The notes under the pieces are model-generated. The model saw nothing but the letters and a program-made list of their open reading frames with translations, had not been told where the DNA came from and searched no databases. 64,000 nt of DNA, taken from assembly GCA_949291945.1 (NCBI GenBank), contig CASEXH010000020.1, positions 1-64,000 on the forward strand, read 5' to 3'. Below are positions 45,030 through 53,605 of the stretch, piece after piece. Source of the DNA: an uncultured Bacillota bacterium. Its GTDB lineage: Bacteria > Bacillota > Clostridia > Lachnospirales > Lachnospiraceae. A program made the position numbers and the translations under genes. Positions within the stretch are counted from its first letter, which is position 1. Every line of letters begins with the position of its first letter.

Positions 45030-45655
45030 GAACAAAGATCTCCTCCCATACATTCACAGAGTTGGTCCGCAATGCAGAGGTCACAGCACATATTTCCCGT
45101 GCCGCAGGAAGACCCTCCTGATCCGCCTCCATAGTAGCTTCCGCCCTGATACCGGTTACTGTTCCACTGAAGCCGGTTCACCAGATTGGCATATTCTGGG
45201 TTTCCCGGATCCATACTCTGAGCCTGACGAGCCAGATTTAAAGCATTGACATTATTTCCCATTCCCATGTTAGCACATGCGCTGAGATAATACCACTGGG
45301 CATTTCTGTTCTGCATCCTGGAGAGTACGTTCAAGGCCTGCTGATATTGTCTTGCATTAATATAATTATAGACTGCCTGAAACTGGAGATTATCTTCGCT
45401 GGAAGCAGTGTTCTGATAGCTGCTGCTGTTTCCATAGCCTTCATAGCCGCTCTGGTAGCCTCCATCCCTTTCCTTCATAATCTGGTCATAGGCCTCCTGG
45501 ACCTCTTTAAATTTCTCTTCTGCCAGATCCGCAAGGGGATTGTCCACATAAGAATCCGGATGATATTTTCTGCTCAGGTCCCGATAGGCCTTTTTAATCT
45601 CATCATTGGAGGCATTTGGTGAAACGCCTAATATTTCATAAGGATTATTTACCAT
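45020..45655 (-). CDS. J-domain (DnaJ-like) protein
   Basis: A 211-residue protein. Residues 1-65 form a J domain with the HPD motif (SRKYHPDSY), which would stimulate an Hsp70. A middle Q/N-rich linker and two TPR-like helices ([16 protein letters not shown], about 93-108) follow. The C-terminus is short, glycine-rich and has many cysteines ([20 protein letters not shown]), a possible metal site. It overlaps the DUF5685 gene by 11 bases. Client and Hsp70 partner unknown. Confidence 0.85.
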   Translation of the reverse strand: MVNNPYEILGVSPNASNDEIKKAYRDLSRKYHPDSYVDNPLADLAEEKFKEVQEAYDQIMKERDGGYQSGYEGYGNSSSYQNTASSEDNLQFQAVYNYINARQYQQALNVLSRMQNRNAQWYYLSACANMGMGNNVNALNLARQAQSMDPGNPEYANLVNRLQWNSNRYQGGSYYGGGSGGSSCGTGNMCCDLCIADQLCECMGGDLCSCM

Positions 45656-46502
45656 TTTTTTCTTGACTCTCCTGTCTTTCTTTTTGTATTTTCTGATATT
45701 TTGTCCAGACGCCTCTGTAAAGGATATTCCTCAGGATCTCCAAGTCCTGGATACAAGGCAGCTTTTCAAAAGCCCCTGTGGCTTCACCCATCATCATGAT
45801 AAGCATCTGGTATACCGTTTGTTCGTATTCTTCTTCACTTTTGCTGTTTTCTCTGGTAAGCTTCAGAGGATTATAGACTCCTGATTCTATGTCTTTTGGC
45901 AGATCATCATAGGCATCCATAATATAGATAAATTTACCCAGATAGAATCCAAACTTGCGAAGATTCTCTTCCCAGAAATCTTCCCGGATCACGAAAAGAT
46001 CCTCCATCAGTGCCCCGAAAGCGCCGGACACAATGTCAACGTCCATAAGGCCCTGCTCTTCATATACGGCAAGTTGTCTCAGCTGTTTTTTTATGACTCC
46101 GGCCTGTCTTGGATATTCTCTGCAGATCTGTACTGCTTTCTTTCTGAACAGATGGATCCCTGCGATTCCCGCCAGGCTTTTGTCATCTTTCCAGTCATCC
46201 TCAAACTTAAAATAAGTCAAAAGAATATTCATCTTTGCCCCGTATTCCGATATATCATTCTGTATTACGGGAATCTTTTTTACCGGATGGAGGGGACAGT
46301 GGGAAAGAAATTCCTGATTCTCCGTTTCATATAAAGACGAAAGCAGGAGGATCAAAAAAGTCATATCATAGGTAAGGGTTATCCTTCCCCGAAAACCGTA
46401 CTCCTCTTTCAAAGTTCGGCACAGTCCGCAGTAATAGGCCTTATATCTGTAAAACTCCTTAACCTTCAATTCCGGTTTATCTATCATTACATATCCAAAC
46501 AT
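45645..46502 (-). CDS. DUF5685 family protein
   Basis: A 285-residue soluble protein. The N-terminal [20 protein letters not shown] with its CxxC is characteristic. An all-helical body with ALMEDLF and [18 protein letters not shown] follows; the aspartate pattern is reminiscent of isoprenoid-synthase-like folds, which is inference only. First gene of the operon DUF5685-DnaJ-membrane protein-DUF445; all neighbours touch or overlap, so the four products probably act together. Confidence 0.82.
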   Translation of the reverse strand: MFGYVMIDKPELKVKEFYRYKAYYCGLCRTLKEEYGFRGRITLTYDMTFLILLLSSLYETENQEFLSHCPLHPVKKIPVIQNDISEYGAKMNILLTYFKFEDDWKDDKSLAGIAGIHLFRKKAVQICREYPRQAGVIKKQLRQLAVYEEQGLMDVDIVSGAFGALMEDLFVIREDFWEENLRKFGFYLGKFIYIMDAYDDLPKDIESGVYNPLKLTRENSKSEEEYEQTVYQMLIMMMGEATGAFEKLPCIQDLEILRNILYRGVWTKYQKIQKERQESQEKNGK

Positions 46503-46543
46503 TTATACTGGACCTTTCCTCCCTGACATCATCACATTGTCTC

Positions 46544-46572
46544 ATTATACTATAAGTCATTTTAAATTTCCA
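46544..46572 (-). promoter_or_regulatory. promoter of the DUF5685 operon
   Basis: Minus strand: TGGAAA (46572-46567), 17-bp spacer, TATAAT (46549-46544). It is back to back with the alarmone synthetase promoter, 13 bp away. Confidence 0.68.
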
Positions 46573-46585
46573 TCCTTTCTTTCCA

Positions 46586-46614
46586 TTGACGCAGCCGTTT
46601 TTTTTCGTTATACT
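46586..46614 (+). promoter_or_regulatory. alarmone synthetase promoter
   Basis: TTGACG (46586-46591), 17-bp spacer, TATACT (46609-46614). Confidence 0.75.
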
Positions 46615-46672
46615 GGGGTGAGATTTTATCGGCTATACCGGCTCAAATGCGAAAGAGGTGTTATAAAATACT

Positions 46673-47374
46673 ATGGAAAATAATATAAATCAAAAATTTC
46701 CCCTTCAGGAAAAGCTGGATATCAGCTCCCCGGAAAAATTCATTAAAAACACAGACCACTTCAACTCACTGATGATGCGGTACCGCTGTGCGATCCGTGA
46801 GATCCGCACCAAACTGGAAGTCCTCAATGATGAATTCTCCATCAAGTACAACCGCAATCCCATCTCCTCCATCAAAAGCCGTATTAAGACTCCTTTGAGC
46901 ATCTATAATAAGCTTCAGCGTCTTGGCTACGACTTTACAGAACAAAATATCGAAGAACAGCTTAATGACGTAGCCGGTATACGTGTGATCTGTTCTTTTA
47001 TTGATGACATCTATATCATGGCAAAGCTGCTGGCAGATCAGGACGACATTACTGTGCTGCGCATAAAGGATTATATCCAGAACCCTAAGAATAATGGTTA
47101 CCGCAGCTATCATATGATCGTGGAGATCCCCGTCTTCTTCGCCGAGGGAAAAACACCTATGCGGGCGGAAATCCAAATACGGACCATCGCCATGGACTTC
47201 TGGGCCAGTCTGGAGCATCAGCTCCGCTATAAAAAGGATCTTGGCAGCAATGAACAGTATAAAATGATCAGCCGGGAATTATACGACTGTGCATGTACCA
47301 TCACTGCCGTTGACAAGCAAATGCAAAATATCAAGAACCTGATCGAGGAATACAGCGAGCTTACTCCCCGATAA
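46673..47374 (+). CDS. small alarmone synthetase (RelA/SpoT-type GTP pyrophosphokinase)
   Basis: A 233-residue stand-alone (p)ppGpp synthetase, like YjbM/RelQ. It has the synthetase core only, with no HD hydrolase or regulatory domains. Visible motifs: the substrate-binding SRIKTPLSIYNKL (about residues 66-78), NDVAGIRVICSFIDDIY with the catalytic region near 97, and NPKNNGYRSYHMIVEIP (about 140). The catalytic glutamate is in AEIQIRTIAMDFW. It would raise ppGpp under stress. Its 3' end overlaps the convergent gene by 14 bases, so no terminator lies between them. Confidence 0.93.
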   Translation: MENNINQKFPLQEKLDISSPEKFIKNTDHFNSLMMRYRCAIREIRTKLEVLNDEFSIKYNRNPISSIKSRIKTPLSIYNKLQRLGYDFTEQNIEEQLNDVAGIRVICSFIDDIYIMAKLLADQDDITVLRIKDYIQNPKNNGYRSYHMIVEIPVFFAEGKTPMRAEIQIRTIAMDFWASLEHQLRYKKDLGSNEQYKMISRELYDCACTITAVDKQMQNIKNLIEEYSELTPR

Positions 47375-47984
47375 AGACCTCCAGCAGCTTCTCATTTGCA
47401 TCATAATAGCTCTGGATCTCTTCCTTTTCACTCAGTCCGCTATCTTCACTTAAAATACGCAGGGCTACCATGTAATCTGCTGCGGACTGAGGGCTCCCTG
47501 CCTCCTGATATCCTTTACATTCTTCAATCTTTACATAGTTTTCTTCATCTGCCGGAAAGACTCCCTGATCCTTATAGTCTTCAAATTTTTCCTGGTTCAG
47601 GAAAAAGATCATGCTGGTGCCTTCCTGTACGTCTACGATAAATCTGGTCTGCATAGCTGCAAACACCTGTGGGTCATAGCCGTCCTCTCCTTCTCCAGGA
47701 CAGCTGTAATCGGAAATCTGCACATGAACCTCTCCGTCTCCATTGAGATCTTCCCCATTTTCTTCAAACCACTGCTGAAGAGCCAGGCTGTCATCGGAAG
47801 ACATTCCGTAATTTCCAAGAAATGCTATGCTGTAATCATAATCGATCTTCGTCACCATATCTTTGATAAAGACGATTACAAAAATCAGGATAAATGCTCC
47901 GATCAACACATGAAATTTGTAATAGTAGAAAAAGTTCTCGATTTTTTTCTTTTTTTCTTCTGAAAGTAATTCTGATTTCTTCAT
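47361..47984 (-). CDS. single-pass membrane protein of unknown function
   Basis: A 207-residue protein with one transmembrane helix at about residues 27-46 (FHVLIGAFILIFVIVFI) after a short lysine-rich cytoplasmic start, and an acidic extracytoplasmic domain. No family recognised. It faces the alarmone synthetase gene tail to tail, with a 14-base overlap. Confidence 0.7.
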   Translation of the reverse strand: MKKSELLSEEKKKKIENFFYYYKFHVLIGAFILIFVIVFIKDMVTKIDYDYSIAFLGNYGMSSDDSLALQQWFEENGEDLNGDGEVHVQISDYSCPGEGEDGYDPQVFAAMQTRFIVDVQEGTSMIFFLNQEKFEDYKDQGVFPADEENYVKIEECKGYQEAGSPQSAADYMVALRILSEDSGLSEKEEIQSYYDANEKLLEVFIGE

Positions 47985-48099
47985 TCTTTTGTTTCCTTTG
48001 CTCTATTGTAGTGTCATTGGTAAAAATTTTAACACTTTCCTGTGAACAAAGGAAGTCCAACACGTAAAATTTATGAGATTTTAATATTCTTTTCAGAAG

Positions 48100-48147
48100 A
48101 AACAGCCCTGTAAGAAAGGATATCCTTCTCTCTTACAGAGCTGTTTT
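48100..48147 (-). terminator. terminator after glnK
   Basis: AAACAGC and CTGTAAGA (48100-48115) pair with TCTTACAG and GCTGTTT (48131-48146), with single unpaired bases between blocks. The T tracts on both sides are short and interrupted. Confidence 0.6.
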
Positions 48148-48176
48148 ACTCCTGCGAACAACGAGCCAATCAGATC
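48148..48176 (+). repeat. terminator-tail repeat, copy 1 (diverged)
   Basis: TCCTGCGAACAACGAGCCAA (48150-48169) directly follows the T run of the hairpin at 48100-48147. It matches the sequences that follow terminators at 54.3 and 61.2 kb (TCCTGCGGGCAACGAGCCAA on their minus strands). It reaches into the last codon of glnK. Confidence 0.55.
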
Positions 48177-48528
48177 AATCACTTGCCTGGATAGCATCGT
48201 ATCCAGTTTCTTTTGTACGGATTTTTAACGCAGACTTAATCTCATAGCTGAATATCTTACCATCTCCGGTCTCTCCCGTATAGGCAGCCTTCTGAATCGC
48301 ATCAATCGTTTTCTTTTCCCATTCCTCAGAAGACACTACGATTTCAAATTTAATCTTAGGCTGCATCTGCATATCTACCTGCATACCTCGGACCACTTCT
48401 TTATATCCTCTCTGGATTCCTACTCCCATTACCTGGTATACAGTTAATCCATTTACTCCGATTTCGTCCAAAGCAGCCTTTACATCTTCAAATTTTTCTT
48501 CTCTAACCATAGCTTCTATTTTAATCAT
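48175..48528 (-). CDS. glnK: PII family nitrogen regulatory protein
   Basis: A 117-residue PII protein, which senses 2-oxoglutarate and ATP/ADP and usually blocks AmtB. The start MIKIEAMVREEKFEDVKAAL and the B-loop region TGETGDGKIF are typical. The T-loop is unusual: around GIQRGYKEVVRGMQVDM there is no tyrosine at the place of Tyr-51, so uridylylation is not possible there. It is the second gene of an amtB-glnK operon, 16 bp after amtB, the reverse of the common order. Confidence 0.94.
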   Translation of the reverse strand: MIKIEAMVREEKFEDVKAALDEIGVNGLTVYQVMGVGIQRGYKEVVRGMQVDMQMQPKIKFEIVVSSEEWEKKTIDAIQKAAYTGETGDGKIFSYEIKSALKIRTKETGYDAIQASD

Positions 48529-48544
48529 TGTTTTTCACCTCACC

Positions 48545-49786
48545 TTACTGATCCAGTCCGTTAAAGCTGGGGTATGCACTTTCGCCGTGCTGTGTAATAT
48601 CCAGACCAATCTGCTCTTCCTTAACTGTTACACGGAGAGGTGTGATTGCTCTTACAATTGCTGCACAGATCAGGGATCCTACCACTGCCACTGCAATAGT
48701 AATTACTATACCAAGAATCTGAGCCAGGAACAGACGATACTCGCCGAAAGCCAGACCGTTCCACTGAGCTGCATCGTTAATGGAACTCAAACCGAAAATA
48801 CCGGTTGCAATACCACCCCAGATACCGCCAAGTCCATGGCAGCCAAAAGCATCCAGTGAATCGTCGATCTTTAGTTTCTTCTTTACCAGTTTTACTCCAA
48901 AATAACAGATGGGGCTTACAAGACCGCCGATAATGAAAGAAGCCCAGATCGGTACAAAACCAGCACCAGGTGTAATAGCCACAAGACCAACAACAAGACC
49001 TGTGGAAGCGCCTACTAAAGTAGGTTTCTTATCCATGATCACATCTAGAAGCATCCATACCGCCAACGCCATAGCAGAAGCGATGGCAGAAGTCATAAAT
49101 GCGTGGGCTGCCAGACCGTCAGCTGCCAGTGAGCTTCCTGCGTTAAATCCGAACCAGCCGAACCACAGCATAGTTGCTCCAAGTACTACAAATGGAATAT
49201 TATGAACACGGTAAGCAGTAGTTTCATATCCACGGCGTTTTCCAAGAAGGATAGCCATTGTCAAAGCGCTGACGCCTGAGCTGATATGAACCACGTTTCC
49301 TCCTGCAAAATCTACAGACCCCAGTGAAGCCAGAAGTCCACCTTCGCCCCATACCATATGGGCCAGAGGATAGTACACGATAATTGACCATAAAATAATA
49401 AACAGGAATAAGGCTTTAAAGCGCATACGGCCTACCAGAGCACCTGTTAAAAGTGCCGGGGTGATCACCGCAAACATCATCTGGAATGCACAGAATACAA
49501 GATGAGGGATGGTATCCGCATAAGAACTGGCTTCCATACCTACTCCGTTTAAGCCAAACCAGCGGAAGTCACCGATAATTCCTCCATGGTTTCCTCCAAA
49601 TGCCAGGGAATAACCAAACAGGCACCACATTATAATGGCCACACCCATAATCGACACACAGGCCATCATGGTATTTACTACATTTTTTCTTCTTACTAAG
49701 CCTCCATAGAAGAAGGCAAGGCCCGGTGTCATAAAGAACACCAGCGCAGCACAAATAATCATAAAAGCAGTATCTCCACTATTCAT
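48545..49786 (-). CDS. amtB: ammonium transporter
   Basis: A 413-residue Amt channel with 11 helices. Conserved parts are MTPGLAFFYGGLVRRKN, the twin-histidine pore region (LDAFGCHGLGGIWGG with the second histidine) and GGNVVHISSGVSAL with the first. It takes up ammonium when nitrogen is low and is paired with the PII gene downstream. It has an unusually long leader (about 215 nt from the predicted start) that begins with a terminator-like hairpin. Confidence 0.96.
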   Translation of the reverse strand: MNSGDTAFMIICAALVFFMTPGLAFFYGGLVRRKNVVNTMMACVSIMGVAIIMWCLFGYSLAFGGNHGGIIGDFRWFGLNGVGMEASSYADTIPHLVFCAFQMMFAVITPALLTGALVGRMRFKALFLFIILWSIIVYYPLAHMVWGEGGLLASLGSVDFAGGNVVHISSGVSALTMAILLGKRRGYETTAYRVHNIPFVVLGATMLWFGWFGFNAGSSLAADGLAAHAFMTSAIASAMALAVWMLLDVIMDKKPTLVGASTGLVVGLVAITPGAGFVPIWASFIIGGLVSPICYFGVKLVKKKLKIDDSLDAFGCHGLGGIWGGIATGIFGLSSINDAAQWNGLAFGEYRLFLAQILGIVITIAVAVVGSLICAAIVRAITPLRVTVKEEQIGLDITQHGESAYPSFNGLDQ

Positions 49787-49957
49787 AAACTCTCACTTTC
49801 CTTTCATCCTCCCGAATTCCAGCCAAAAAGGCTGCGAGAATCCGTTATATTTTCTTTTTCATCTGTCAGCACAGACACTGTGCCCGATGTGGATAGTTTT
49901 TCGATTTTTACTGCGCAGTGTTTCAATACTACGGAAATTTTCATTTCCGAAAAAGAA

Positions 49958-49993
49958 AAGGCGTTCAAAGTACTTTTGCACTTTAAACGCCTT
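49958..49993 (-). terminator. terminator-like hairpin at the 5' end of the amtB leader
   Basis: AAGGCGTT and AAAGT (49958-49971) pair with ACTTT and AACGCCTT (49980-49993), with one mismatch. On the minus strand the stem is followed by a T-rich run (TTCTTTTTC). It starts about 10 nt after the predicted transcription start, so it can act as an attenuator of amtB-glnK. Confidence 0.7.
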
Positions 49994-50009
49994 CGTTTTA
50001 ACGAATTTT

Positions 50010-50038
50010 AGTCTAGCACAGTGTTAATAAAAAAGCAA
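50010..50038 (-). promoter_or_regulatory. candidate amtB promoter
   Basis: Minus strand: TTGCTT (50038-50033), 17-bp spacer, TAGACT (50015-50010). The predicted start is near 50003. Confidence 0.5.
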
Positions 50039-50168
50039 GTGTTTTTTTAGATTTTCTTTATAGTTCAGCCATGTGTCACAAAATATATCCATTACTTAAA
50101 AAATTTTGTAACACTTTCCCATTTGCCGCATATTCTGAATGGAGAGATTTTCATGGAGCGACAGGCTT

Positions 50169-50960
50169 ATGGCTTACAAAATCATGATCGATGCCGGACA
50201 CGGGGGAAGTGATCCCGGAGCCGTATATGATGGACGGCAGGAAAAAGACGATTCTCTCCGGCTGGCACTTGCTGTAGGAGATATTCTGTCAAGAAACGGC
50301 GTAGATGTAGAATACACCCGTACAGAGGATATTTATCAGACTCCCTTTGAAAAGGCCAAGATTGCAAATAAGGCCGATGCTGATTTTTTTATTTCCTTCC
50401 ATCGGAATTCCAGTCCTGATTCCAACCAGTACAGCGGTGTGGAGACCCTGGTCTACGACCAATCTGGGCGTAAGCTGGATATGGCCCAGAATATCAATGG
50501 CGCTTTAGGAGAACTGGGATTCCGGGAACTTGGCGTGAAATCCCGTCCCGGTCTGGTAGTTCTGAGAAGGACGAAAATGCCCGCAGTTCTCGTAGAAGCA
50601 GGTTTTATCAACAATGACGAAGATAACGAAATCTTTGATTCCCAGTTTCAGGATGTAGCCCAGGCAATCGCCTCAGGGATTCTGGGGACTTTGAATGAAG
50701 AGACTGTAGAGAATCCTCAAAACTCCAAGGATATTTTCTACCGGGTGCAGACAGGAAGCTTCCGGGAACGTGCCAATGCAGATAATCTTCTTTATGAATT
50801 AGAGGATCAAGGCTTTCCCGCTTTTATCCTCCGTGAAGATGGCCTTTATAAAGTTCAGGTAGGCGCTTTCAAAAATCTGGAAAATGCAGTAAAAATGGAG
50901 AGAGCTCTGCGTAATGCCGGATACAGCACCTGGATAGACGCAGCGCCGGCTTCCTACTGA
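50169..50960 (+). CDS. N-acetylmuramoyl-L-alanine amidase with SPOR domain
   Basis: A 263-residue protein. Residues 1-175 are an Amidase_3 domain: zinc-site IDAGHGGSDPGA at the start, FISFHRNSSP with the second histidine, and PAVLVEAGFINN with the catalytic glutamate. Residues about 190-263 form a SPOR repeat (YRVQTGSFRERANADNLLYEL, YKVQVGAFKNLENA), which binds denuded peptidoglycan. No signal peptide is visible from ATG 50169 or from the earlier ATG 50139, so export is unexplained. It would cleave peptidoglycan stem peptides, for example at septa or in sporulation. Confidence 0.9.
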   Translation: MAYKIMIDAGHGGSDPGAVYDGRQEKDDSLRLALAVGDILSRNGVDVEYTRTEDIYQTPFEKAKIANKADADFFISFHRNSSPDSNQYSGVETLVYDQSGRKLDMAQNINGALGELGFRELGVKSRPGLVVLRRTKMPAVLVEAGFINNDEDNEIFDSQFQDVAQAIASGILGTLNEETVENPQNSKDIFYRVQTGSFRERANADNLLYELEDQGFPAFILREDGLYKVQVGAFKNLENAVKMERALRNAGYSTWIDAAPASY

Positions 50961-51081
50961 TATACGCTGCAGTACATCCCTGCAGAGCTTTTATCACATA
51001 GGGGAAAATTTCCATTTATGCAAATTTGCCGGGCATAGCGTTGAGACCATAGGCTCACAGCAGCGCCTTTATTCGTAATCC

Positions 51082-51106
51082 GGGCAGCCGGCAATGCAGG
51101 CTGCCC
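51082..51106 (+). terminator. hairpin after the amidase gene
   Basis: GGGCAGCC (51082-51089) pairs with GGCTGCCC (51099-51106). The T run after it is poor (ATTGTTT). It lies between two convergent genes. Confidence 0.55.
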
Positions 51107-51114
51107 ATTGTTTG

Positions 51115-51585
51115 TCACATAGATTCTGCTCTCTCTCTTATATTTTTCTTAAAATTGATCACTTCATGGTCATACTCTGTGTCCATATACATGGAAGTGA
51201 TCATAAAGTCCGCCGTAGCCCGGTTAACCGCCATAGGGATGTCATAAACCTGGGCGATTCTCATAAGGGCTTTCACATCCGGGTCATGAGGCTGGGCGGT
51301 AAGAGGGTCGGAAAAGAATACCACAAAATCAATCACACCTTCCACTATCTTGGCGCCGATCTGCTGGTCTCCTCCCAGGGGACCGCTGTTATAACCTTTT
51401 ACCCTCAGGCCTGTCTTATCTGCGATTAATCTGGCAGTAGTTCCTGTTCCATAAAGATTATGATGTTTTAAAACCTCGCTGTGGTCCATGCACCACTGAA
51501 TGATCTTAGGTTTTTCATTGTCATGGGCAATCAGAGCAATATTCTTTTTCTTCTTGATTGTAAATGTCATATAAGCATCATCCAT
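51115..51585 (-). CDS. mgsA: methylglyoxal synthase
   Basis: Converts dihydroxyacetone phosphate to methylglyoxal and phosphate, a bypass of lower glycolysis. 156 residues. The phosphate-binding YGTGTTARLI, the catalytic GPLGGDQQIG (aspartate near residue 78) and FFSDPLTAQPHDPD (aspartate near 98) are all present. ATG 51585 with GGCGGAG upstream is chosen; a longer frame to 51651 adds a basic stretch before the SD. Confidence 0.95.
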   Translation of the reverse strand: MDDAYMTFTIKKKKNIALIAHDNEKPKIIQWCMDHSEVLKHHNLYGTGTTARLIADKTGLRVKGYNSGPLGGDQQIGAKIVEGVIDFVVFFSDPLTAQPHDPDVKALMRIAQVYDIPMAVNRATADFMITSMYMDTEYDHEVINFKKNIRERAESM

Positions 51586-51665
51586 CTGTTTTCTCCGCCT
51601 TTCTTTAAAAATTCTTATATTTCTTTCGATTTTCTTCGGGAAATATTTCATAATAATTTCATCTT

Positions 51666-51694
51666 ATTCTAACATAATTTCCTTGTTCTCACAA
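51666..51694 (-). promoter_or_regulatory. mgsA promoter
   Basis: Minus strand: TTGTGA (51694-51689), 17-bp spacer, TAGAAT (51671-51666). It interleaves with the plus-strand promoter at 51683-51711. Confidence 0.62.
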
Positions 51695-51711
51695 CGGTAA
51701 ACTGCTACAAT
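51683..51711 (+). promoter_or_regulatory. promoter of the lipid kinase gene
   Basis: TTGTTC (51683-51688), 17-bp spacer, TACAAT (51706-51711). Its -35 overlaps the mgsA promoter, so the two promoters compete for the same DNA. Confidence 0.62.
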
Positions 51712-51741
51712 GGTATGCAGAAGAAAGCAGGTGTCAGATTT

Positions 51742-52668
51742 ATGTTTTATTTCATTGTAAATCCCCATGCTCGCTCAGGACAAGGCATGGATATCTGGAA
51801 AAAGGCGGAAGAAATCCTTACCGCACAGAATACAGAATACGAAGTTTTTTTCACGAAATACACCGGACACGCCAGAGAACTGGCCAGACAGATCGCTATT
51901 CTTTCTCTTCCATGTATATTAACAGTTCTGGGAGGGGACGGTACTTTAAACGAAGTGATCGACGGCCTTGCCTCCCAGGGAGATTTTTCTCACATTACTC
52001 TTGGATATATCCCCACAGGTTCGGGAAATGATTTTGCCAGAGGCCTTGGAATTCCCTCTGATGTGACAGCCTGTATGAAGGCCATACTTTCCCCCTCTGC
52101 TTTTACCTGGGCAGATGTAGGAATGTCCCATACTTCCCGGGAAAAACGCTACTTTCTTGTCAGCAGCGGGATAGGCTATGATGCGGATATCTGCCTGGGT
52201 GTCATGAGAACGCCTGTAAAAAAGTTTTTGAACAGGCTGCACCTGGGTAAACTTACCTATATTTATGTAGCCCTGAAGCTGCTGCTGAATTATCAATGCT
52301 GCCCTGTATCTGTCCGGATTGATAAAAAAGATATCTACCGGCTGCCCCGGTTCTACTTCCTGACAGGAATGAATATGAAACAGGAAGGAGGCGGGGTAAG
52401 ATTTTGCCCACAGGCCCGGTATCAGGACGGCTTGCTAGATATCTGTCTGGTGGGAGACATTCCCAAGGCCAAGATTCTGGCTCTGTTTCCTACTGCTATC
52501 GTCGGTAAGCATACCGGTTTCAATGGGATTCATATGTATCGCTGCCGCCGCATAGATATTATCAGCAGAGATCCTCTGCCTATACACTGTGACGGGGAGT
52601 CTATGGGATATCACAGACATCTCACTATTTCAGATACACAGAAACAGATAAAAGTTATTTTAAAGTAA
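51742..52668 (+). CDS. diacylglycerol kinase family lipid kinase (YegS/DgkB-like)
   Basis: A 308-residue soluble lipid kinase. The opening FYFIVNPHARSGQG, the catalytic GGDGTLNEVIDGL (about residues 63-75) and GYIPTGSGNDFARGLGIP are the family motifs. The C-terminal half (about 140-308) is the beta-sandwich domain with DGLLDICLV and the HCDGE motif. It likely recycles diacylglycerol from lipid-linked polymer synthesis. ATG 51742 is used, with AGGTG upstream. It lies 13 bp before the phosphodiesterase gene and both act on lipid turnover. Confidence 0.92.
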   Translation: MFYFIVNPHARSGQGMDIWKKAEEILTAQNTEYEVFFTKYTGHARELARQIAILSLPCILTVLGGDGTLNEVIDGLASQGDFSHITLGYIPTGSGNDFARGLGIPSDVTACMKAILSPSAFTWADVGMSHTSREKRYFLVSSGIGYDADICLGVMRTPVKKFLNRLHLGKLTYIYVALKLLLNYQCCPVSVRIDKKDIYRLPRFYFLTGMNMKQEGGGVRFCPQARYQDGLLDICLVGDIPKAKILALFPTAIVGKHTGFNGIHMYRCRRIDIISRDPLPIHCDGESMGYHRHLTISDTQKQIKVILK

Positions 52669-52681
52669 CAGGAGGCACCAC

Positions 52682-53521
52682 ATGAAAATACTGTTTATGG
52701 TCCTAATTATTTTACTTGTAGTTTTTTGTCTTTATTTTTACTGCATTATGCCCAGACTTTCCAGAAAAAAAGAGGCGCAGGCATTTCTGCATCACCTTTT
52801 TGCCCACAGAGGTCTTTTTACAAAAGACCAGTCCATTCCGGAGAATTCTATGGCAGCTTTTGCAAACGCAGTGGAACACGGATATGGGATTGAACTGGAT
52901 ATCCAGCTCACAAAGGATAGGCAGCTGGTTGTCTTCCATGACCACACTCTGACCAGGATGTGCGGCATTGATCTTCCGGTATGTGAAATGACTTATGAGG
53001 ACCTTCAAAAATACACGCTTGGGAATACAGAGGAAAAAATCCCATTATTTAAAGATGTTCTGGAACTTGTAGACGGAAAAGTCCCATTGCTGGTGGAGAT
53101 CAAGCTACCCACTCTACGTACATACACTTGTCAGGCTGCGGATGCTCTGCTTCAGAATTATCGGGGACAGTACTGTATTGAATCCTTCAACCCTCTGGCT
53201 TTAAGATGGTATAAAAAACACCGCAAAGACGTAGTCCGGGGACAACTCTCTGCCAATTTGACCAAGCCTGTAACAGAAGCCGGATTTCTGCTGTCTTTTC
53301 TTGTAAAATATCTCCTTTTGAATTTTATCGGAAGGCCGGATTTTATTGCATACTGCTATACAGATACACAGAATGTGAGTTTTATCCTCAATAAATGTCT
53401 GTGGCATACCCCTACTTTTGCCTGGACTGTACGTTCCCAGGCCGTGCTGGAAAAGTACCGCAGTAAATTTGATTCTATCATTTTTGACGGTTTTATACCT
53501 GTTCATAAACATTCTGTTTAA
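52682..53521 (+). CDS. glycerophosphodiester phosphodiesterase family protein
   Basis: A 279-residue GDPD with an N-terminal membrane helix (IILLVVFCLYFYCIM, residues about 8-22). The catalytic barrel shows HRGLFTKDQSIPENS, ELDIQLTKDRQLVVFHDHTL with the metal glutamate, aspartate and histidine, and VEIKLP. It hydrolyses glycerophosphodiesters to glycerol 3-phosphate and an alcohol. GGAGGCACCAC precedes the start. Likely membrane-anchored, in an operon with the lipid kinase. Confidence 0.92.
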   Translation: MKILFMVLIILLVVFCLYFYCIMPRLSRKKEAQAFLHHLFAHRGLFTKDQSIPENSMAAFANAVEHGYGIELDIQLTKDRQLVVFHDHTLTRMCGIDLPVCEMTYEDLQKYTLGNTEEKIPLFKDVLELVDGKVPLLVEIKLPTLRTYTCQAADALLQNYRGQYCIESFNPLALRWYKKHRKDVVRGQLSANLTKPVTEAGFLLSFLVKYLLLNFIGRPDFIAYCYTDTQNVSFILNKCLWHTPTFAWTVRSQAVLEKYRSKFDSIIFDGFIPVHKHSV

Positions 53522-53545
53522 AATATTAAACTAACATAAATTTCG

Positions 53546-53574
53546 TTGTTATCAGAATTTTCCTGTGCTATAAT
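53546..53574 (+). promoter_or_regulatory. promoter of the PAP2 gene
   Basis: TTGTTA (53546-53551), 17-bp spacer, TATAAT (53569-53574). Confidence 0.72.
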
Positions 53575-53605
53575 GGGGGCAGGTAAAGAGATGTGAGGTG
53601 AACTT

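Larger units (their letters stand above)
49787..50168. promoter_or_regulatory. intergenic region between amtB and the amidase gene
   Basis: About 380 bp between divergent genes. It contains the amtB promoter candidate and the leader hairpin. Further down the amtB leader there are two more small dyads: ACTGCGCAGT (49910-49919) and GCACAG-aca-CTGTGC (49869-49883). No coding sequence was seen. The amidase promoter is not clear. Confidence 0.55.

Noticed and set aside
49787..50038. ANTAR-type double hairpin in the amtB leader
   Set aside because: The small stem near the start has a four-base loop, and the next stem is the terminator itself. The six-base loops with the conserved A and G are missing.
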